64,000 nucleotides of DNA from Acerihabitans sp047324305 (GTDB taxonomy: Bacteria > Pseudomonadota > Gammaproteobacteria > Enterobacterales > Enterobacteriaceae): assembly GCF_047324305.1 (NCBI RefSeq), contig NZ_CP178740.1:1922001-1986000 (forward strand), given 5' to 3'. The position numbers and the translations under genes were made by a program. Shown piece by piece: positions 52,826 to 62,288 of the stretch; position 1 is the stretch's first letter, and the number at the start of each line of letters is the position of its first letter. The notes beneath the pieces were generated by a model that did not search any database, had not been told where the DNA came from, and was given only the letters and a program-made list of their open reading frames with translations.

Positions 52826-54235
52826 TTATACGCTGTAATACAGCTCGAATTCCACCGGATGCGGCGTCATGCGAATACGGTCTACTTCTTCCGTGCGTAA
52901 GGTGATATACGCGTCGATGGAGTCGTCGGTGAAAACACCGCCACGGGTCAGGAACTCGCGATCCGCGTCCAGCGCCTTAAGGGCTTCTTCCAGCGAACCG
53001 GCCACCTGTGGGATTTCTTTCGCTTCTTCCGGCGGCAGATCGTAGAGGTTTTTGTCCATGGCATCGCCAGGATGGATTTTGTTGATAACCCCGTCCAGAC
53101 CGGCCATCAGCAGGGCGGCAAACGCCAGGTATGGGTTGGCGGCCGGATCCGGGAAGCGCACTTCGATACGACGGGCTTTCGGGCTGGCGACCACCGGGAT
53201 ACGGATGGAGGCTGAGCGGTTGCGGGCGGAGTAGGCCAGCATAACCGGCGCTTCATATCCCGGGACCAGACGCTTGTAGGAGTTGGTGGTCGGGTTGGTC
53301 AGGGCGTTGATGGCCTTGGCGTGTTTGATGACGCCGCCAATGTAGAACAAGGCGGTTTCGGACAGGCCGCCGTACTTGTCGCCGGAGAACAGGTTATTGC
53401 CGTCTTTGGTCAACGACATATGGCAGTGCATGCCCGAGCCGTTATCGCCGAACATCGGTTTCGGCATAAAGGTCGCCGTTTTGCCGAAGGCATGGGCAAC
53501 GTTATGCACGACATATTTATAAATTTGGATCTCGTCGGCTTTTTTCGTCAGGCTGTTGAAGCGGGTGGCGATTTCGTTCTGGCCGGCGGTGGCGACTTCA
53601 TGGTGATGAGCTTCAACCACCAGGCCCATTTCTTCCAGGGTCAAACACATGGCGGAACGCAGATCCTGTGATGAATCCACCGGGGGAACCGGGAAATAAC
53701 CGCCTTTGATGCCGGGACGATGGCCTTTATTGCCGCCTTCGTAAACTTTATCGGTATTCCATGCGGCTTCAACGTCGTCAATAGCGACATGGGAACCGGA
53801 AATTGACGAACCAAAGCGGATATCGTCAAACAGGAAAAATTCAGGTTCCGGCCCAAACAGCACGGTATCGGCAATGCCGGAGGTTTTCAGAAACTCTTCG
53901 GCGCGTTTGGCGATGGAACGCGGGTCGCGATCGTAGCCTTGCATGGTGGCAGGCTCAAGGATGTCGCAACGGATAATCAGGGTGGTTTCTTCATAGAAGG
54001 GGTCGAGCATCGCCGTGCTGGCATCGGGCATCAGCACCATGTCGGACTCGTTAATGCCTTTCCAGCCGCCAATGGAGGAGCCGTCAAACATTTTTCCATC
54101 TTCAAAGAAGTCGGCATCTACCTGATGGGCTGGTATAGTGACGTGCTGTTCTTTACCTTTCGTATCAGTGAAACGCAGGTCGACGAATTTTACTTCGTGC
54201 TCGTTAAGCATCGTCAAAACGTGTTCAGCGGACAT
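52826..54235 (-). CDS. glnA: Glutamine synthetase GlnA
   Basis: Joins ammonium to glutamate; dodecameric type I enzyme. 469 residues, equal to E. coli. The N-terminal beta-grasp (VKFVDLRFTDTKGKEQHVT), the metal-site segments and the adenylylation tyrosine in NLYDLPPEE are intact, so it should be regulated by GlnE. A sigma-54 promoter and NtrC sites lie upstream. Confidence 0.99.
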   Translation of the reverse strand: MSAEHVLTMLNEHEVKFVDLRFTDTKGKEQHVTIPAHQVDADFFEDGKMFDGSSIGGWKGINESDMVLMPDASTAMLDPFYEETTLIIRCDILEPATMQGYDRDPRSIAKRAEEFLKTSGIADTVLFGPEPEFFLFDDIRFGSSISGSHVAIDDVEAAWNTDKVYEGGNKGHRPGIKGGYFPVPPVDSSQDLRSAMCLTLEEMGLVVEAHHHEVATAGQNEIATRFNSLTKKADEIQIYKYVVHNVAHAFGKTATFMPKPMFGDNGSGMHCHMSLTKDGNNLFSGDKYGGLSETALFYIGGVIKHAKAINALTNPTTNSYKRLVPGYEAPVMLAYSARNRSASIRIPVVASPKARRIEVRFPDPAANPYLAFAALLMAGLDGVINKIHPGDAMDKNLYDLPPEEAKEIPQVAGSLEEALKALDADREFLTRGGVFTDDSIDAYITLRTEEVDRIRMTPHPVEFELYYSV

Positions 54236-54342
54236 AACTTGTATTCTCCCGGATGTGCCATTGTCGTCGTGGAACGAAATCGTATGGATCGAATTTTATT
54301 TAACTTAGCTGGGCTAGGCTAAACTGGACTGGTATAAACAGT

Positions 54343-54359
54343 AGCTAAAAGTGTGCCAA
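54343..54359 (-). promoter_or_regulatory. Sigma-54 promoter of glnA (glnAp2-type)
   Basis: On the minus strand TTGGCACACTTTTAGCT, with GG and GC elements at the -24/-12 spacing of E. coli glnAp2, about 95 bases before the glnA ATG. Confidence 0.88.
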
Positions 54360-54415
54360 CATTGCCAAAATGATGAGAAGGGCCGCGTTTCCGGCCTTAT
54401 TAACCAAAGTCCGCC

Positions 54416-54483
54416 TGCACCAGATTGGTGGGATAGCGCTATATTAGTGCATTTGGGCAGTAAGTGGGCACTATTTTGGTGCA
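54416..54483. promoter_or_regulatory. NtrC enhancer sites upstream of glnA
   Basis: Two dyads of the NtrC type: GGCACTATTTTGGTGCA (54467-54483) and a weaker TGCACCAGATTGGTGGG (54416-54432), 70-140 bases upstream of the sigma-54 promoter. The region also separates the divergent typA gene. Confidence 0.75.
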
Positions 54484-54631
54484 ATAAATGGGGCGAGGTG
54501 AAATAATGCACTGAGAAAGGGATGACGAAGCGTCAAAAATGACGCAAATGCAGAGATCGTCGCGATCTTGTTTAGTCCCTCGCTTATTACGTGTACAATA
54601 ACGCGCTATTTCTAATGCCTGAGGCAAAGTT

Positions 54632-56455
54632 GTGATCGAAAATTTGCGTAACATCGCCATCATCGCGCACGTCGACCATGGTAAAACTACCCTGGTCGAT
54701 AAGCTGTTGCAACAATCCGGAACATTGGGTGACCGCAACGACGCCACTGAGCGCGTCATGGACTCCAACGATTTGGAGAAAGAGCGCGGGATTACCATCC
54801 TCGCTAAAAATACCGCTATTAACTGGCACGACTACCGTATCAACATCGTTGATACCCCCGGACATGCCGATTTCGGCGGCGAGGTTGAGCGCGTGATGTC
54901 CATGGTTGACTCGGTATTGCTGCTGGTCGACGCCATGGACGGACCCATGCCGCAAACCCGGTTCGTGACCCAGAAAGCCTTTGCTTACGGTCTCAAACCC
55001 ATTGTGGTCATCAATAAAGTCGACCGTCCCGGCGCCCGCCCTGATTGGGTAGTGGACCAGGTGTTTGATTTATTTGTCAACCTCGGCGCAACCGATGAGC
55101 AACTGGATTTTCCGATCATATATGCCTCCGCGTTAAACGGTGTTGCGGGCTATGAGCACGAGAACATGGCCAGCGACATGACCCCGCTGTTTGAATCCAT
55201 CGTCAAGAACGTCGAAGCGCCGAACGTCGACAGCGACGGCGCGTTCCAGATGCAGATTTCGCAGCTTGACTACAACAGCTATGTTGGCGTCATCGGTATC
55301 GGCCGCATCAAACGCGGCTCGGTTAAACCGAACCAGTCTGTTACCATCATCGACCATGAAGGTAAGCGTCGCAACGGCAAAGTGGGCCAGGTGCTGGGCC
55401 ATATGGGCCTGCTGCGCATCGAGTCCAAGCTGGCGGAAGCGGGTGATATCATCGCCGTTACCGGCCTTGGCGAGCTGAATATCTCCGATACCATTTGCGA
55501 TCAGGCCCTGGTCGAAGCGTTGCCGCCGCTGACGGTGGACGAACCTACCGTTTCCATGTCGTTCGGCGTCAACACCTCGCCGTTCTGCGGCAAGGAAGGC
55601 AAATACGTCACCTCCCGCCAGATCCTTGAGCGCCTGAACAAAGAGCTGGTGCACAACGTGGCCCTGCGCGTGGAAGAAACCGTCGATCCGGACACCTTCC
55701 TGGTCTCGGGCCGCGGCGAGCTGCATTTGTCGGTGCTGATCGAAAACATGCGGCGTGAAGGTTTTGAAATCGCCGTATCGCGCCCGAAAGTTATCTATCG
55801 TACCGTCGACGGCAAGAAACAAGAGCCGTTCGAACAGGTTACCCTGGATATCGAAGAACAGAACCAGGGCCCGGTTATGGAAGCCATGGGCATCCGTAAA
55901 GGTGAAATGCGCGATATGCTGCCGGATGGCAAAGGACGCATCCGTCTTGATTACATCATCCCCAGCCGCGGCTTGATTGGTTTTCGCACCGACTTTTTAA
56001 CCATGACGTCCGGCACCGGCCTGCTGTATTCGTCGTTCAGCCATTATGACGATGTCCGTCCGGGTGAAATCGGCCAACGCCAGAACGGCGTGATGATTTC
56101 CAACGGCCAGGGCAAAGCGGTAGCCTACGCCTTGTACAGCCTGCAGGATCGCGGCCGTTTGTTCCTGGGCCACGGCGCGGAAGTGTATGAAGGCCAGATT
56201 ATCGGCATCCACACCCGTTCCAACGACCTGACGGTAAACTGCCTGACAGGTAAAAAACTGACCAACATGCGTGCTTCCGGCACCGATGAGGCCACGACGC
56301 TGGTGACCCCGATCAAGATGTCGCTGGAACAGGCCCTGGAGTTTATCGATGATGATGAACTGGTGGAAGTGACACCGCTGTCCGTGCGTTTACGTAAACG
56401 TCATTTGACCGAAAATGACCGTAAACGCGCTAACCGTTCGGGTAAAGAAGCTTAA
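54632..56455 (+). CDS. typA: Ribosome-associated GTPase TypA/BipA
   Basis: Translational GTPase of the EF-G family that helps 50S assembly and stress adaptation, for example at low temperature. 607 residues. G1 is AHVDHGKTT, G3 DTPGHADFGGEVERV and G4 NKVD. The start is GTG 54632 (MIENLRNIAI), as in E. coli. A terminator follows at 56487-56520. Confidence 0.98.
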   Translation: MIENLRNIAIIAHVDHGKTTLVDKLLQQSGTLGDRNDATERVMDSNDLEKERGITILAKNTAINWHDYRINIVDTPGHADFGGEVERVMSMVDSVLLLVDAMDGPMPQTRFVTQKAFAYGLKPIVVINKVDRPGARPDWVVDQVFDLFVNLGATDEQLDFPIIYASALNGVAGYEHENMASDMTPLFESIVKNVEAPNVDSDGAFQMQISQLDYNSYVGVIGIGRIKRGSVKPNQSVTIIDHEGKRRNGKVGQVLGHMGLLRIESKLAEAGDIIAVTGLGELNISDTICDQALVEALPPLTVDEPTVSMSFGVNTSPFCGKEGKYVTSRQILERLNKELVHNVALRVEETVDPDTFLVSGRGELHLSVLIENMRREGFEIAVSRPKVIYRTVDGKKQEPFEQVTLDIEEQNQGPVMEAMGIRKGEMRDMLPDGKGRIRLDYIIPSRGLIGFRTDFLTMTSGTGLLYSSFSHYDDVRPGEIGQRQNGVMISNGQGKAVAYALYSLQDRGRLFLGHGAEVYEGQIIGIHTRSNDLTVNCLTGKKLTNMRASGTDEATTLVTPIKMSLEQALEFIDDDELVEVTPLSVRLRKRHLTENDRKRANRSGKEA

Positions 56456-56486
56456 ACCCGTCGGCCCAGGCGGCGATAACGTAACA

Positions 56487-56520
56487 ATGCCGGTCTGCGT
56501 AAGCAGCCCGGCATTTTTTT
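56487..56520 (+). terminator. Terminator of typA
   Basis: ATGCCGG-tctgcgtaagcag-CCCGGCAT followed by T7, 32 bases after the typA stop. It also lies just before the convergent deoQ stop. Confidence 0.88.
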
Positions 56521-56533
56521 GCCCGTCGTTCAG

Positions 56534-57307
56534 CTATTCCCGGCGATAAAGCAGCCTGATGTCATGCTGTTGGCAATACTCATGAAATTTCGGCGGCGGC
56601 GATTGGTCGGTTATCAGGGTATGAAACAAGGATAAAGCACCGATAAAGGCGGGTTTGATGTTGTCGAATTTACTGTGATCGGCCACCAGGATTGCCTGCT
56701 GCGACATGGACAACGCGCGATGCTTCATGGTGAGTTCGTCAAAGTTAAAGCAGGTGGCGCCGAAACCGATATCAATACCCGCCGCGGAGATAAACGCTTT
56801 ATCGGGGCGGATATTATCCAGGATGGAATATTGGGTCAGCGGCGTAAAGATGCAGTTGGCGGGGTGGAACTCGCCGCCGCATAAAATAACTTTGCAATTA
56901 GGATGATCTTGTAACGCCAGGAAAGTATTCAGGGAATAGCAGACGGCGGTAAACGCCAGGTCATCGTCAATCGCATCGATGATAAACGGGGTGGTGGTGC
57001 CGCAGTCGAAAAAAACCGTGTCGTCCGGCTCGATCAGCGCCGCCGCCAGGCGGCCGGTAAGGGTTTTTTCCTCAACGTGCTTGGCTTTTTGATCCGAAAC
57101 AAAATAGTGGGTAACGTTATTATTGCGCGGATCGTTAACCACGTAACCGCCCAGCAGTACGACCTGCGCGGGTTCGGCGCTGAGATCGCGGCGGATGGTC
57201 ATCTCCGAGACGCCCAGCAGGACGGCGGCATCTTTCAAATGAAGCTTATCTTCCCGCTTCAGGGCGAGTATCAGTTTATTAATCCTTTCTTCGCGCCGCG
57301 TTTCCAT
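56534..57307 (-). CDS. deoQ: DeoR-family regulator of the deoxyribose cluster (DeoQ-like)
   Basis: 257 residues: N-terminal DeoR helix-turn-helix (DKLHLKDAAVLLGVSEMTIRR) and a C-terminal sugar-phosphate-sensing DeoRC domain (TVFFDCGTTTPFIIDAI). It lies 47 bases after deoC and is transcribed in the same direction. In Salmonella a DeoR-type protein, DeoQ, governs the deoKPX genes in the same setting, so it probably represses this cluster until a deoxyribose derivative is bound. The inducer is inferred. Confidence 0.88.
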   Translation of the reverse strand: METRREERINKLILALKREDKLHLKDAAVLLGVSEMTIRRDLSAEPAQVVLLGGYVVNDPRNNNVTHYFVSDQKAKHVEEKTLTGRLAAALIEPDDTVFFDCGTTTPFIIDAIDDDLAFTAVCYSLNTFLALQDHPNCKVILCGGEFHPANCIFTPLTQYSILDNIRPDKAFISAAGIDIGFGATCFNFDELTMKHRALSMSQQAILVADHSKFDNIKPAFIGALSLFHTLITDQSPPPKFHEYCQQHDIRLLYRRE

Positions 57308-57354
57308 ATGACATCCTGCGTTATCAGACCCGATTTCCGCCGGGTTCTCAGAAA

Positions 57355-58032
57355 TTAATAGTCGCTGGCGGACGCCTTGCCCGATACGATCGCGACACCT
57401 GAACTGGTGCCGATTCGGGTGGCGCCGGCCAGGATCATGGCGGTGGCGGTCTGGCGATCGCGTACGGCGCCGGAGGCCTTAACGCCCAGCTCCCCGCCGA
57501 CGGTTTCGCGCATCAGCCTGACATGTTCTTCTTTTGCGCCGCCGGTGCTGAAGCCGGTGGATGTTTTCACAAACGCCACCTTCAGTTCGCGGCATATCCG
57601 GCAAACCGCGACAATTTGTGGTGAACTCAACAAACAGGTTTCCAATATTACCTTCAACGGAATAGCCGCGCAAACCTCGCGGACCGCGCGGATATCGGCG
57701 GTTACCGCGTCAATATTGCCGCTTTTGAGCCAACCGACGTTAATCACCATATCTATTTCCTGCGCACCCGCCGCAATCGCCGCCTGCGCCTCGAACGCCT
57801 TGGCGGAGGTCAGGCCGGCGCCCAACGGAAAGCCGATCACCGAGCAGACCTTTACCGGGCTGTCGCGCAGCAAGCGCGCGGCAAGCGGCACATACCCGGA
57901 ATTGACGCAGACCGCATAAAATCCGCACTGTTTAGCCTCGCCGCATAACGTGGTGATCTGCGCTTCGGTGGCATCCTGCGCCAGCAGGGTATGGTCGATG
58001 TAAGGGGCAAAATCGATTTCAGGGGAAGTCAT
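57355..58032 (-). CDS. deoC: Deoxyribose-phosphate aldolase DeoC
   Basis: Splits 2-deoxyribose-5-phosphate into glyceraldehyde-3-phosphate and acetaldehyde. 225 residues from ATG 58032 (AAAGGA upstream). The Schiff-base lysine is Lys156 in FVKTSTGF; the second catalytic lysine is Lys185 in VKASGAVRD. This is the short form (about 220 residues) rather than the 259-residue E. coli deo-operon type, so it is probably a second, cluster-specific aldolase. Confidence 0.95.
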   Translation of the reverse strand: MTSPEIDFAPYIDHTLLAQDATEAQITTLCGEAKQCGFYAVCVNSGYVPLAARLLRDSPVKVCSVIGFPLGAGLTSAKAFEAQAAIAAGAQEIDMVINVGWLKSGNIDAVTADIRAVREVCAAIPLKVILETCLLSSPQIVAVCRICRELKVAFVKTSTGFSTGGAKEEHVRLMRETVGGELGVKASGAVRDRQTATAMILAGATRIGTSSGVAIVSGKASASDY

Positions 58033-58135
58033 GTTAATGTCCTTTATGTGGATTATCACGATAATAATGTGAGAATAATAACATTACAGAAGCCTCTTAC
58101 AATAGGCATGTGGCAATTTAATTTTCATTAAACGA

Positions 58136-58176
58136 TGTGATCATTGTCATGTTACTAACATTTTTGTCTTGTTAGT
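58136..58176. promoter_or_regulatory. CRP-like site and inverted repeat in the deoC-deoK promoter region
   Basis: TGTGATCATTGTCATG (58136-58151) matches the CRP consensus well in the left half. Directly beside it a perfect 7-base inverted repeat ACTAACA-N9-TGTTAGT (58154-58176) is a candidate DeoQ operator. Both lie in the 193-base gap between the divergent genes. Confidence 0.55.
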
Positions 58177-58225
58177 GTTAATAAAATAACATTGAATAAG
58201 GTTAAAAATATGAGGGCTAATAATT

Positions 58226-59152
58226 ATGGATATCGCAGTTATCGGTTCCAACATGGTGGATTTAATCACCTATATCAAAGAGATGCCTAAAACCGGGGAA
58301 ACGCTGGAAGCCCCCGGTTTTGAAATCGGCTGCGGCGGCAAGGGCGCCAATCAGGCGGTAGCCGCCGCCAAGCTAGGGGCGGAGGTGATGATGGTCAGTA
58401 AAGTCGGCGAGGATCTCTTTGCGGACAATACCGTTAACAACCTGGTGCGCCATGGGGTCGATACCCGCTATGTGGAAACGGTGGCGGGCGTATCCAGCGG
58501 CGTAGCGCCGATTTTTGTCGATCCAGATTCACATAATCGCATCCTGATTATCAAAGGCGCCAACGATCACCTCGGCGCGCAGGACATCGATCGGGCGGCG
58601 GAACAGCTCAAGGGCTGCCGGCTGATTATCCTGCAGCTGGAAATTCCGCTCGCCACCGTCTATCACGCCATTGATTTTGCCGCCCGGCATCAGGTTCCCG
58701 TAATCCTTAATCCGGCGCCCGCCACCCGGGAACTGGATATCGCGTATGCCTGCCGGTGCGACTTTTTTATGCCTAACGAGACAGAGCTGGAAATTCTGAC
58801 CGGCATGCCGGTGGACAGCGAGGAGCATATCCTGCTGGCCGGCCGTTCGCTGCTGGCCAAAGGATTGAAGAACCTGATTATTACCATGGGGCATCGCGGC
58901 TCGATGTGGCTAAGCGGCAACGAGGTGTACCGGGTCGATCCGGTACCGGTCGACGCCGTGGATACCAGCGGCGCCGGCGATGCGTTTATCGGCTGTTTTG
59001 CGCATTATTTTGTCGCGCGCGGCGATATCAAACAGGCCATGCGCTACGCGTCCGCCTATGCCGCCTACAGCGTCCGGGGTAAAGGCACCCAGCGTTCCTA
59101 TGCCGAGGCTTCCCAGTTCCATGATTTCCTTGCCACCCTTCATCAGGAATAA
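58226..59152 (+). CDS. deoK: Deoxyribokinase DeoK
   Basis: PfkB-family kinase that phosphorylates 2-deoxy-D-ribose to the 5-phosphate, the DeoC substrate. 308 residues. It begins MDIAVIGSNMVDLITYI and contains GCGGKGANQAVAAAKLG and the catalytic-base motif DTSGAGDAFIGCFAHYF. It resembles Salmonella DeoK along its length more than generic ribokinases. It leads the deoK-deoP-deoX run, with deoP starting 4 bases after its stop. Confidence 0.93.
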   Translation: MDIAVIGSNMVDLITYIKEMPKTGETLEAPGFEIGCGGKGANQAVAAAKLGAEVMMVSKVGEDLFADNTVNNLVRHGVDTRYVETVAGVSSGVAPIFVDPDSHNRILIIKGANDHLGAQDIDRAAEQLKGCRLIILQLEIPLATVYHAIDFAARHQVPVILNPAPATRELDIAYACRCDFFMPNETELEILTGMPVDSEEHILLAGRSLLAKGLKNLIITMGHRGSMWLSGNEVYRVDPVPVDAVDTSGAGDAFIGCFAHYFVARGDIKQAMRYASAYAAYSVRGKGTQRSYAEASQFHDFLATLHQE

Positions 59153-59156
59153 CATC

Positions 59157-60494
59157 ATGCGCCACAATACGGTACAAATGCCTGACGGCTATTTAAACAA
59201 AACACCGTTGTTTCAATTTATCCTGCTGTCCTGCCTGTTTCCGCTATGGGGCTGCGCCGCCAGCCTTAACGATATCCTGATCACCCAGTTCAAAACGGTG
59301 TTCGCATTGAGCGATTTTGCCAGCGCCCTGGTGCAAAGCGCCTTTTACGGCGGTTATTTCCTGATTGCCATCCCGGCGTCGATGGTTATCCGCAAAAGCA
59401 GCTACAAAATGGCCATTATGATCGGCCTGTCGCTGTATATCATCGGCTGCGTACTGTTCTATCCCGCCTCCCATATGGCCACCTATACCATGTTCCTGGC
59501 GGCCATTTTTGCCATCGCCATCGGCTTAAGCTTTCTTGAGACCGCGGCCAATACCTACAGCTCGATGATCGGTCATCGCGATTACGCGACCCTGCGGCTG
59601 AACATCAGCCAGACGTTTTATCCCATCGGCGCGCTGATGGGTATTGTGCTGGGGAAATACCTGGTGTTTCAGGAAGGCGGCAGTTTAAGCAGCCAAATGG
59701 CCGCCATGACGCCGGAGCAGGTGCATCAGTTCCGTCTCAATATGCTGGAACTGACCCTGGAACCCTATAAATACCTGATTATGGTGCTGGTGGTGGTGAT
59801 GGTGCTGTTTATGCTCACCCGGTATCCCCACTGCAAACCGCAGCCCGATAAGCAAAACCGCCGCGCCGCGCCCGGCATGGGCGAAACGCTGCGTTATCTT
59901 GCCGGCAATGCGCGCTTTCGCAAGGGCATCGCGGCGCAGTTTCTCTATGTGGGCATGCAGGTGGCCGTATGGTCGTTTACCATCCGTTTGGCGCTGAACC
60001 TGGGGGCGGTAAATGAGCGTGACGCGTCCAACTTTATGATTTACAGCTTTATTTGTTTTTTTATCGGTAAATTTGTCGCCAATTTCCTGATGACGCGCTT
60101 TACCCCGCAAAAAGTTCTTATCGCCTATTCTATCCTGGGCGTGGCGACGCTGGCCTATGTGGTGCTGGTGCCGAACTTCACCGCCGTCTATGCCGCGGTA
60201 TTTGTCAGCGTACTGTTCGGACCCTGCTGGGCCACCATTTATGCCGGCACGCTCGATACGGTGGATAATAAATATACCGAAGTGGCCGGCGCGGTGATCG
60301 TTATGGCCATCGTCGGCGCCGCCGTGGTGCCGGCAATCCAGGGGTATGTCTCCGATCATCTCGGGTCGATGAAACAGGCGTTCGGCGTGTCATTATTGTG
60401 CTTTGCCTATGTCGGTTACTATTTCTGGGGCGAACTGCGCAATAAACAACCGCGAATCGCGACCGCGGAATCGATGATGGATAACCAACTTTAA
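59157..60494 (+). CDS. deoP: Deoxyribose permease DeoP (FucP-like MFS)
   Basis: Inner-membrane symporter of the fucose permease branch of the major facilitator family, probably importing 2-deoxyribose. ATG 59157 has AGGAA upstream, giving 445 residues with 12 membrane helices. The open frame extends far into deoK, but those residues are not membrane-like. Conserved segments LSFLETAANTYSSMIG and FGPCWATIYAGTLDTV are typical of the FucP family. Confidence 0.9.
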   Translation: MRHNTVQMPDGYLNKTPLFQFILLSCLFPLWGCAASLNDILITQFKTVFALSDFASALVQSAFYGGYFLIAIPASMVIRKSSYKMAIMIGLSLYIIGCVLFYPASHMATYTMFLAAIFAIAIGLSFLETAANTYSSMIGHRDYATLRLNISQTFYPIGALMGIVLGKYLVFQEGGSLSSQMAAMTPEQVHQFRLNMLELTLEPYKYLIMVLVVVMVLFMLTRYPHCKPQPDKQNRRAAPGMGETLRYLAGNARFRKGIAAQFLYVGMQVAVWSFTIRLALNLGAVNERDASNFMIYSFICFFIGKFVANFLMTRFTPQKVLIAYSILGVATLAYVVLVPNFTAVYAAVFVSVLFGPCWATIYAGTLDTVDNKYTEVAGAVIVMAIVGAAVVPAIQGYVSDHLGSMKQAFGVSLLCFAYVGYYFWGELRNKQPRIATAESMMDNQL

Positions 60495-60510
60495 GCAAGG
60501 AGTCGATATT

Positions 60511-61530
60511 ATGGCCGCTGTTATTCATCTTACGCGCCAGCAATTCACCGGACAGCCGTTTCGTCTGGTGGAGAATGGTGAACTTAGCGTCACGTTATTT
60601 ACCTATCCTTCGGGTATCGAAGCCGTGACCCTGCGCAATAGCCGGGGGTTTATCACCCTGCTGCCCTTTTACGGGCAGATGGTATGGGACGCGCAGTTCG
60701 ACGGCCATAGCCTGCGCATGGAGAACCCCTTTAGCGAACCCAAATGGGGCGAGTCGGTGGTGGATACCTATGGCTGCTTTGCGTTCCACTCCGGCCTGCT
60801 GAGCAACGGCTGCCCGGCGCCGGAAGATACCCATCCCCTGCATGGCGAAATGCCCTGCGCACGTATGGATAGCGCTTTCCTGCTGGTGGATGGCGACAGC
60901 GTAACCCTGGGCGGCGGCTATGAATATGTTAAAGGCTTTGGTGATCATTACCTGGCGTCGCCCTCGGTCAGGCTGGGCGCCGGCGCGACACTGATGACCA
61001 TCGCCATGCGGGTCACCAATCTGGCCAGCGTGCCGATGCCGCTCCAGTATATGTGCCATATGAACTACGCCTATGTTCCCCTGGCGACCTTCAGCCAGAA
61101 TATTCCTGCCGCGGCGTTTGCGCTGCGTACCTCGATTCCAGGCCATGTGCACCCCACGCCGCAATGGCTGGAATATACCGCCGGGCTGGCCCGCGATCCG
61201 TTGGCGCTTAAGGCGCTGGACCAACCGCAGTTCTACGATCCGGAAATTGTCTTTTTTGCCGACAACCTGGCAACCTATACCGATCGGGTGGAATGTGTTA
61301 TGCAGGCGCCGGGGACGGGGCCGCGCTTTGTCACCCGTTTCGATACGGCGCAGTTTAACCATGCCACGCGCTGGATACTCCATAACGGCGATCAAAAAGT
61401 GGCGGCGTTTATCCTGCCGGCCACCTGCCGTCCCGAAGGCCATATCGCCGCCAGCCGGGCCGGCACACTGATTGCGCTGGAGCCGGGCGCGACGCGGGAA
61501 TTCAGCGTGGAGACCGGACTGGCCGGTTAG
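60511..61530 (+). CDS. deoX: DeoX-like aldose epimerase-family protein (DUF4432)
   Basis: 339 residues from ATG 60511 (AAGGAG upstream). Beta-sandwich of the galactose-mutarotase type (LLPFYGQMVWDAQFDG, HPLHGEMPCARMD). It is third in deoKPX, as in Salmonella and in deoxyribose-using pathogenic E. coli. Proposed to interconvert sugar anomers or otherwise assist deoxyribose use; its exact reaction is not shown by the sequence. Confidence 0.88.
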   Translation: MAAVIHLTRQQFTGQPFRLVENGELSVTLFTYPSGIEAVTLRNSRGFITLLPFYGQMVWDAQFDGHSLRMENPFSEPKWGESVVDTYGCFAFHSGLLSNGCPAPEDTHPLHGEMPCARMDSAFLLVDGDSVTLGGGYEYVKGFGDHYLASPSVRLGAGATLMTIAMRVTNLASVPMPLQYMCHMNYAYVPLATFSQNIPAAAFALRTSIPGHVHPTPQWLEYTAGLARDPLALKALDQPQFYDPEIVFFADNLATYTDRVECVMQAPGTGPRFVTRFDTAQFNHATRWILHNGDQKVAAFILPATCRPEGHIAASRAGTLIALEPGATREFSVETGLAG

Positions 61531-61671
61531 CCTTCAGGACGCGGCACAACCGAATCAGCATGGCTGAGGTCAACGGCCGGCCGGCGAAAGCATCCGAATG
61601 CGTGTTCATGGCTGTTCAGTTGGCCCTTTTCCCGCTACAGTGGGAACATGAGTAAAGATCGGGAGGGAGCC

Positions 61672-62259
61672 ATGCTTTATATCTTTGATTTAGGTAATGT
61701 CGTGATAGATATCGATTTTAACCGCGTTTTGGGTGTATGGAGTAATCTCAGCGGTGTGCCCCTGGCCCGTCTGAAGAAACAGTTCGTCATGGGCGATGCT
61801 TTCGAGCAGCACGAAAGGGGCGATATTACCGATGAGGCGTTTGCCGCCCTGATCTGCAATGAATTGGGCATCGCCCTGAGTTTTGAGCAGTTTACCGCCG
61901 GCTGGCAGGCGGTGTTCGTCGGCGTGCGTCCCGAGGTTATCGACATCATCCATCGCCTGCGCGAACAGGGCCACCGGGTAGTGATATTGTCCAATACCAA
62001 CCGTTTGCACTGCGACTATTGGCCGAGCCAGTATCCCGAGATCCAGCAGTGCGTGGATAAGCTCTATTTATCGCAGGACCTGGGCATGCGCAAACCCGAC
62101 CCGGCGATTTATCGCGCCGTGCTCGAGCAGGAAGGGGTAAGCGCCCAGGACGCGGTTTTCTTCGATGATAACGCCGAGAATATCAAGGGCGCGCAAAGCA
62201 TTGGCTTACAGTCGGTTCATGTAACGGATCCGGGCGTAATACCCGCTTATTTTGCGTAA
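61672..62259 (+). CDS. yihX: Alpha-D-glucose-1-phosphate phosphatase YihX
   Basis: HAD-superfamily phosphatase. ATG 61672 has GGGAGGGA upstream and begins MLYIFDLGNVVIDIDF, where the HAD nucleophile Asp lies in FDLGN. 195 residues (E. coli 199). The later motifs VVILSNTNRLH, KPDPAIY and VFFDDNAENI are intact. It leads yihX-yihY-dtd-fabY as in E. coli. Confidence 0.95.
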   Translation: MLYIFDLGNVVIDIDFNRVLGVWSNLSGVPLARLKKQFVMGDAFEQHERGDITDEAFAALICNELGIALSFEQFTAGWQAVFVGVRPEVIDIIHRLREQGHRVVILSNTNRLHCDYWPSQYPEIQQCVDKLYLSQDLGMRKPDPAIYRAVLEQEGVSAQDAVFFDDNAENIKGAQSIGLQSVHVTDPGVIPAYFA

Positions 62260-62288
62260 GTGGCGTATTCATCGGGGAGGCTGTGGCG

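Noticed and set aside
58980..59156. 59-codon N-terminal extension of deoP inside deoK
   Set aside because: The residues are Pro/Arg-rich and not membrane-like; ATG 59157 has a proper ribosome-binding site.
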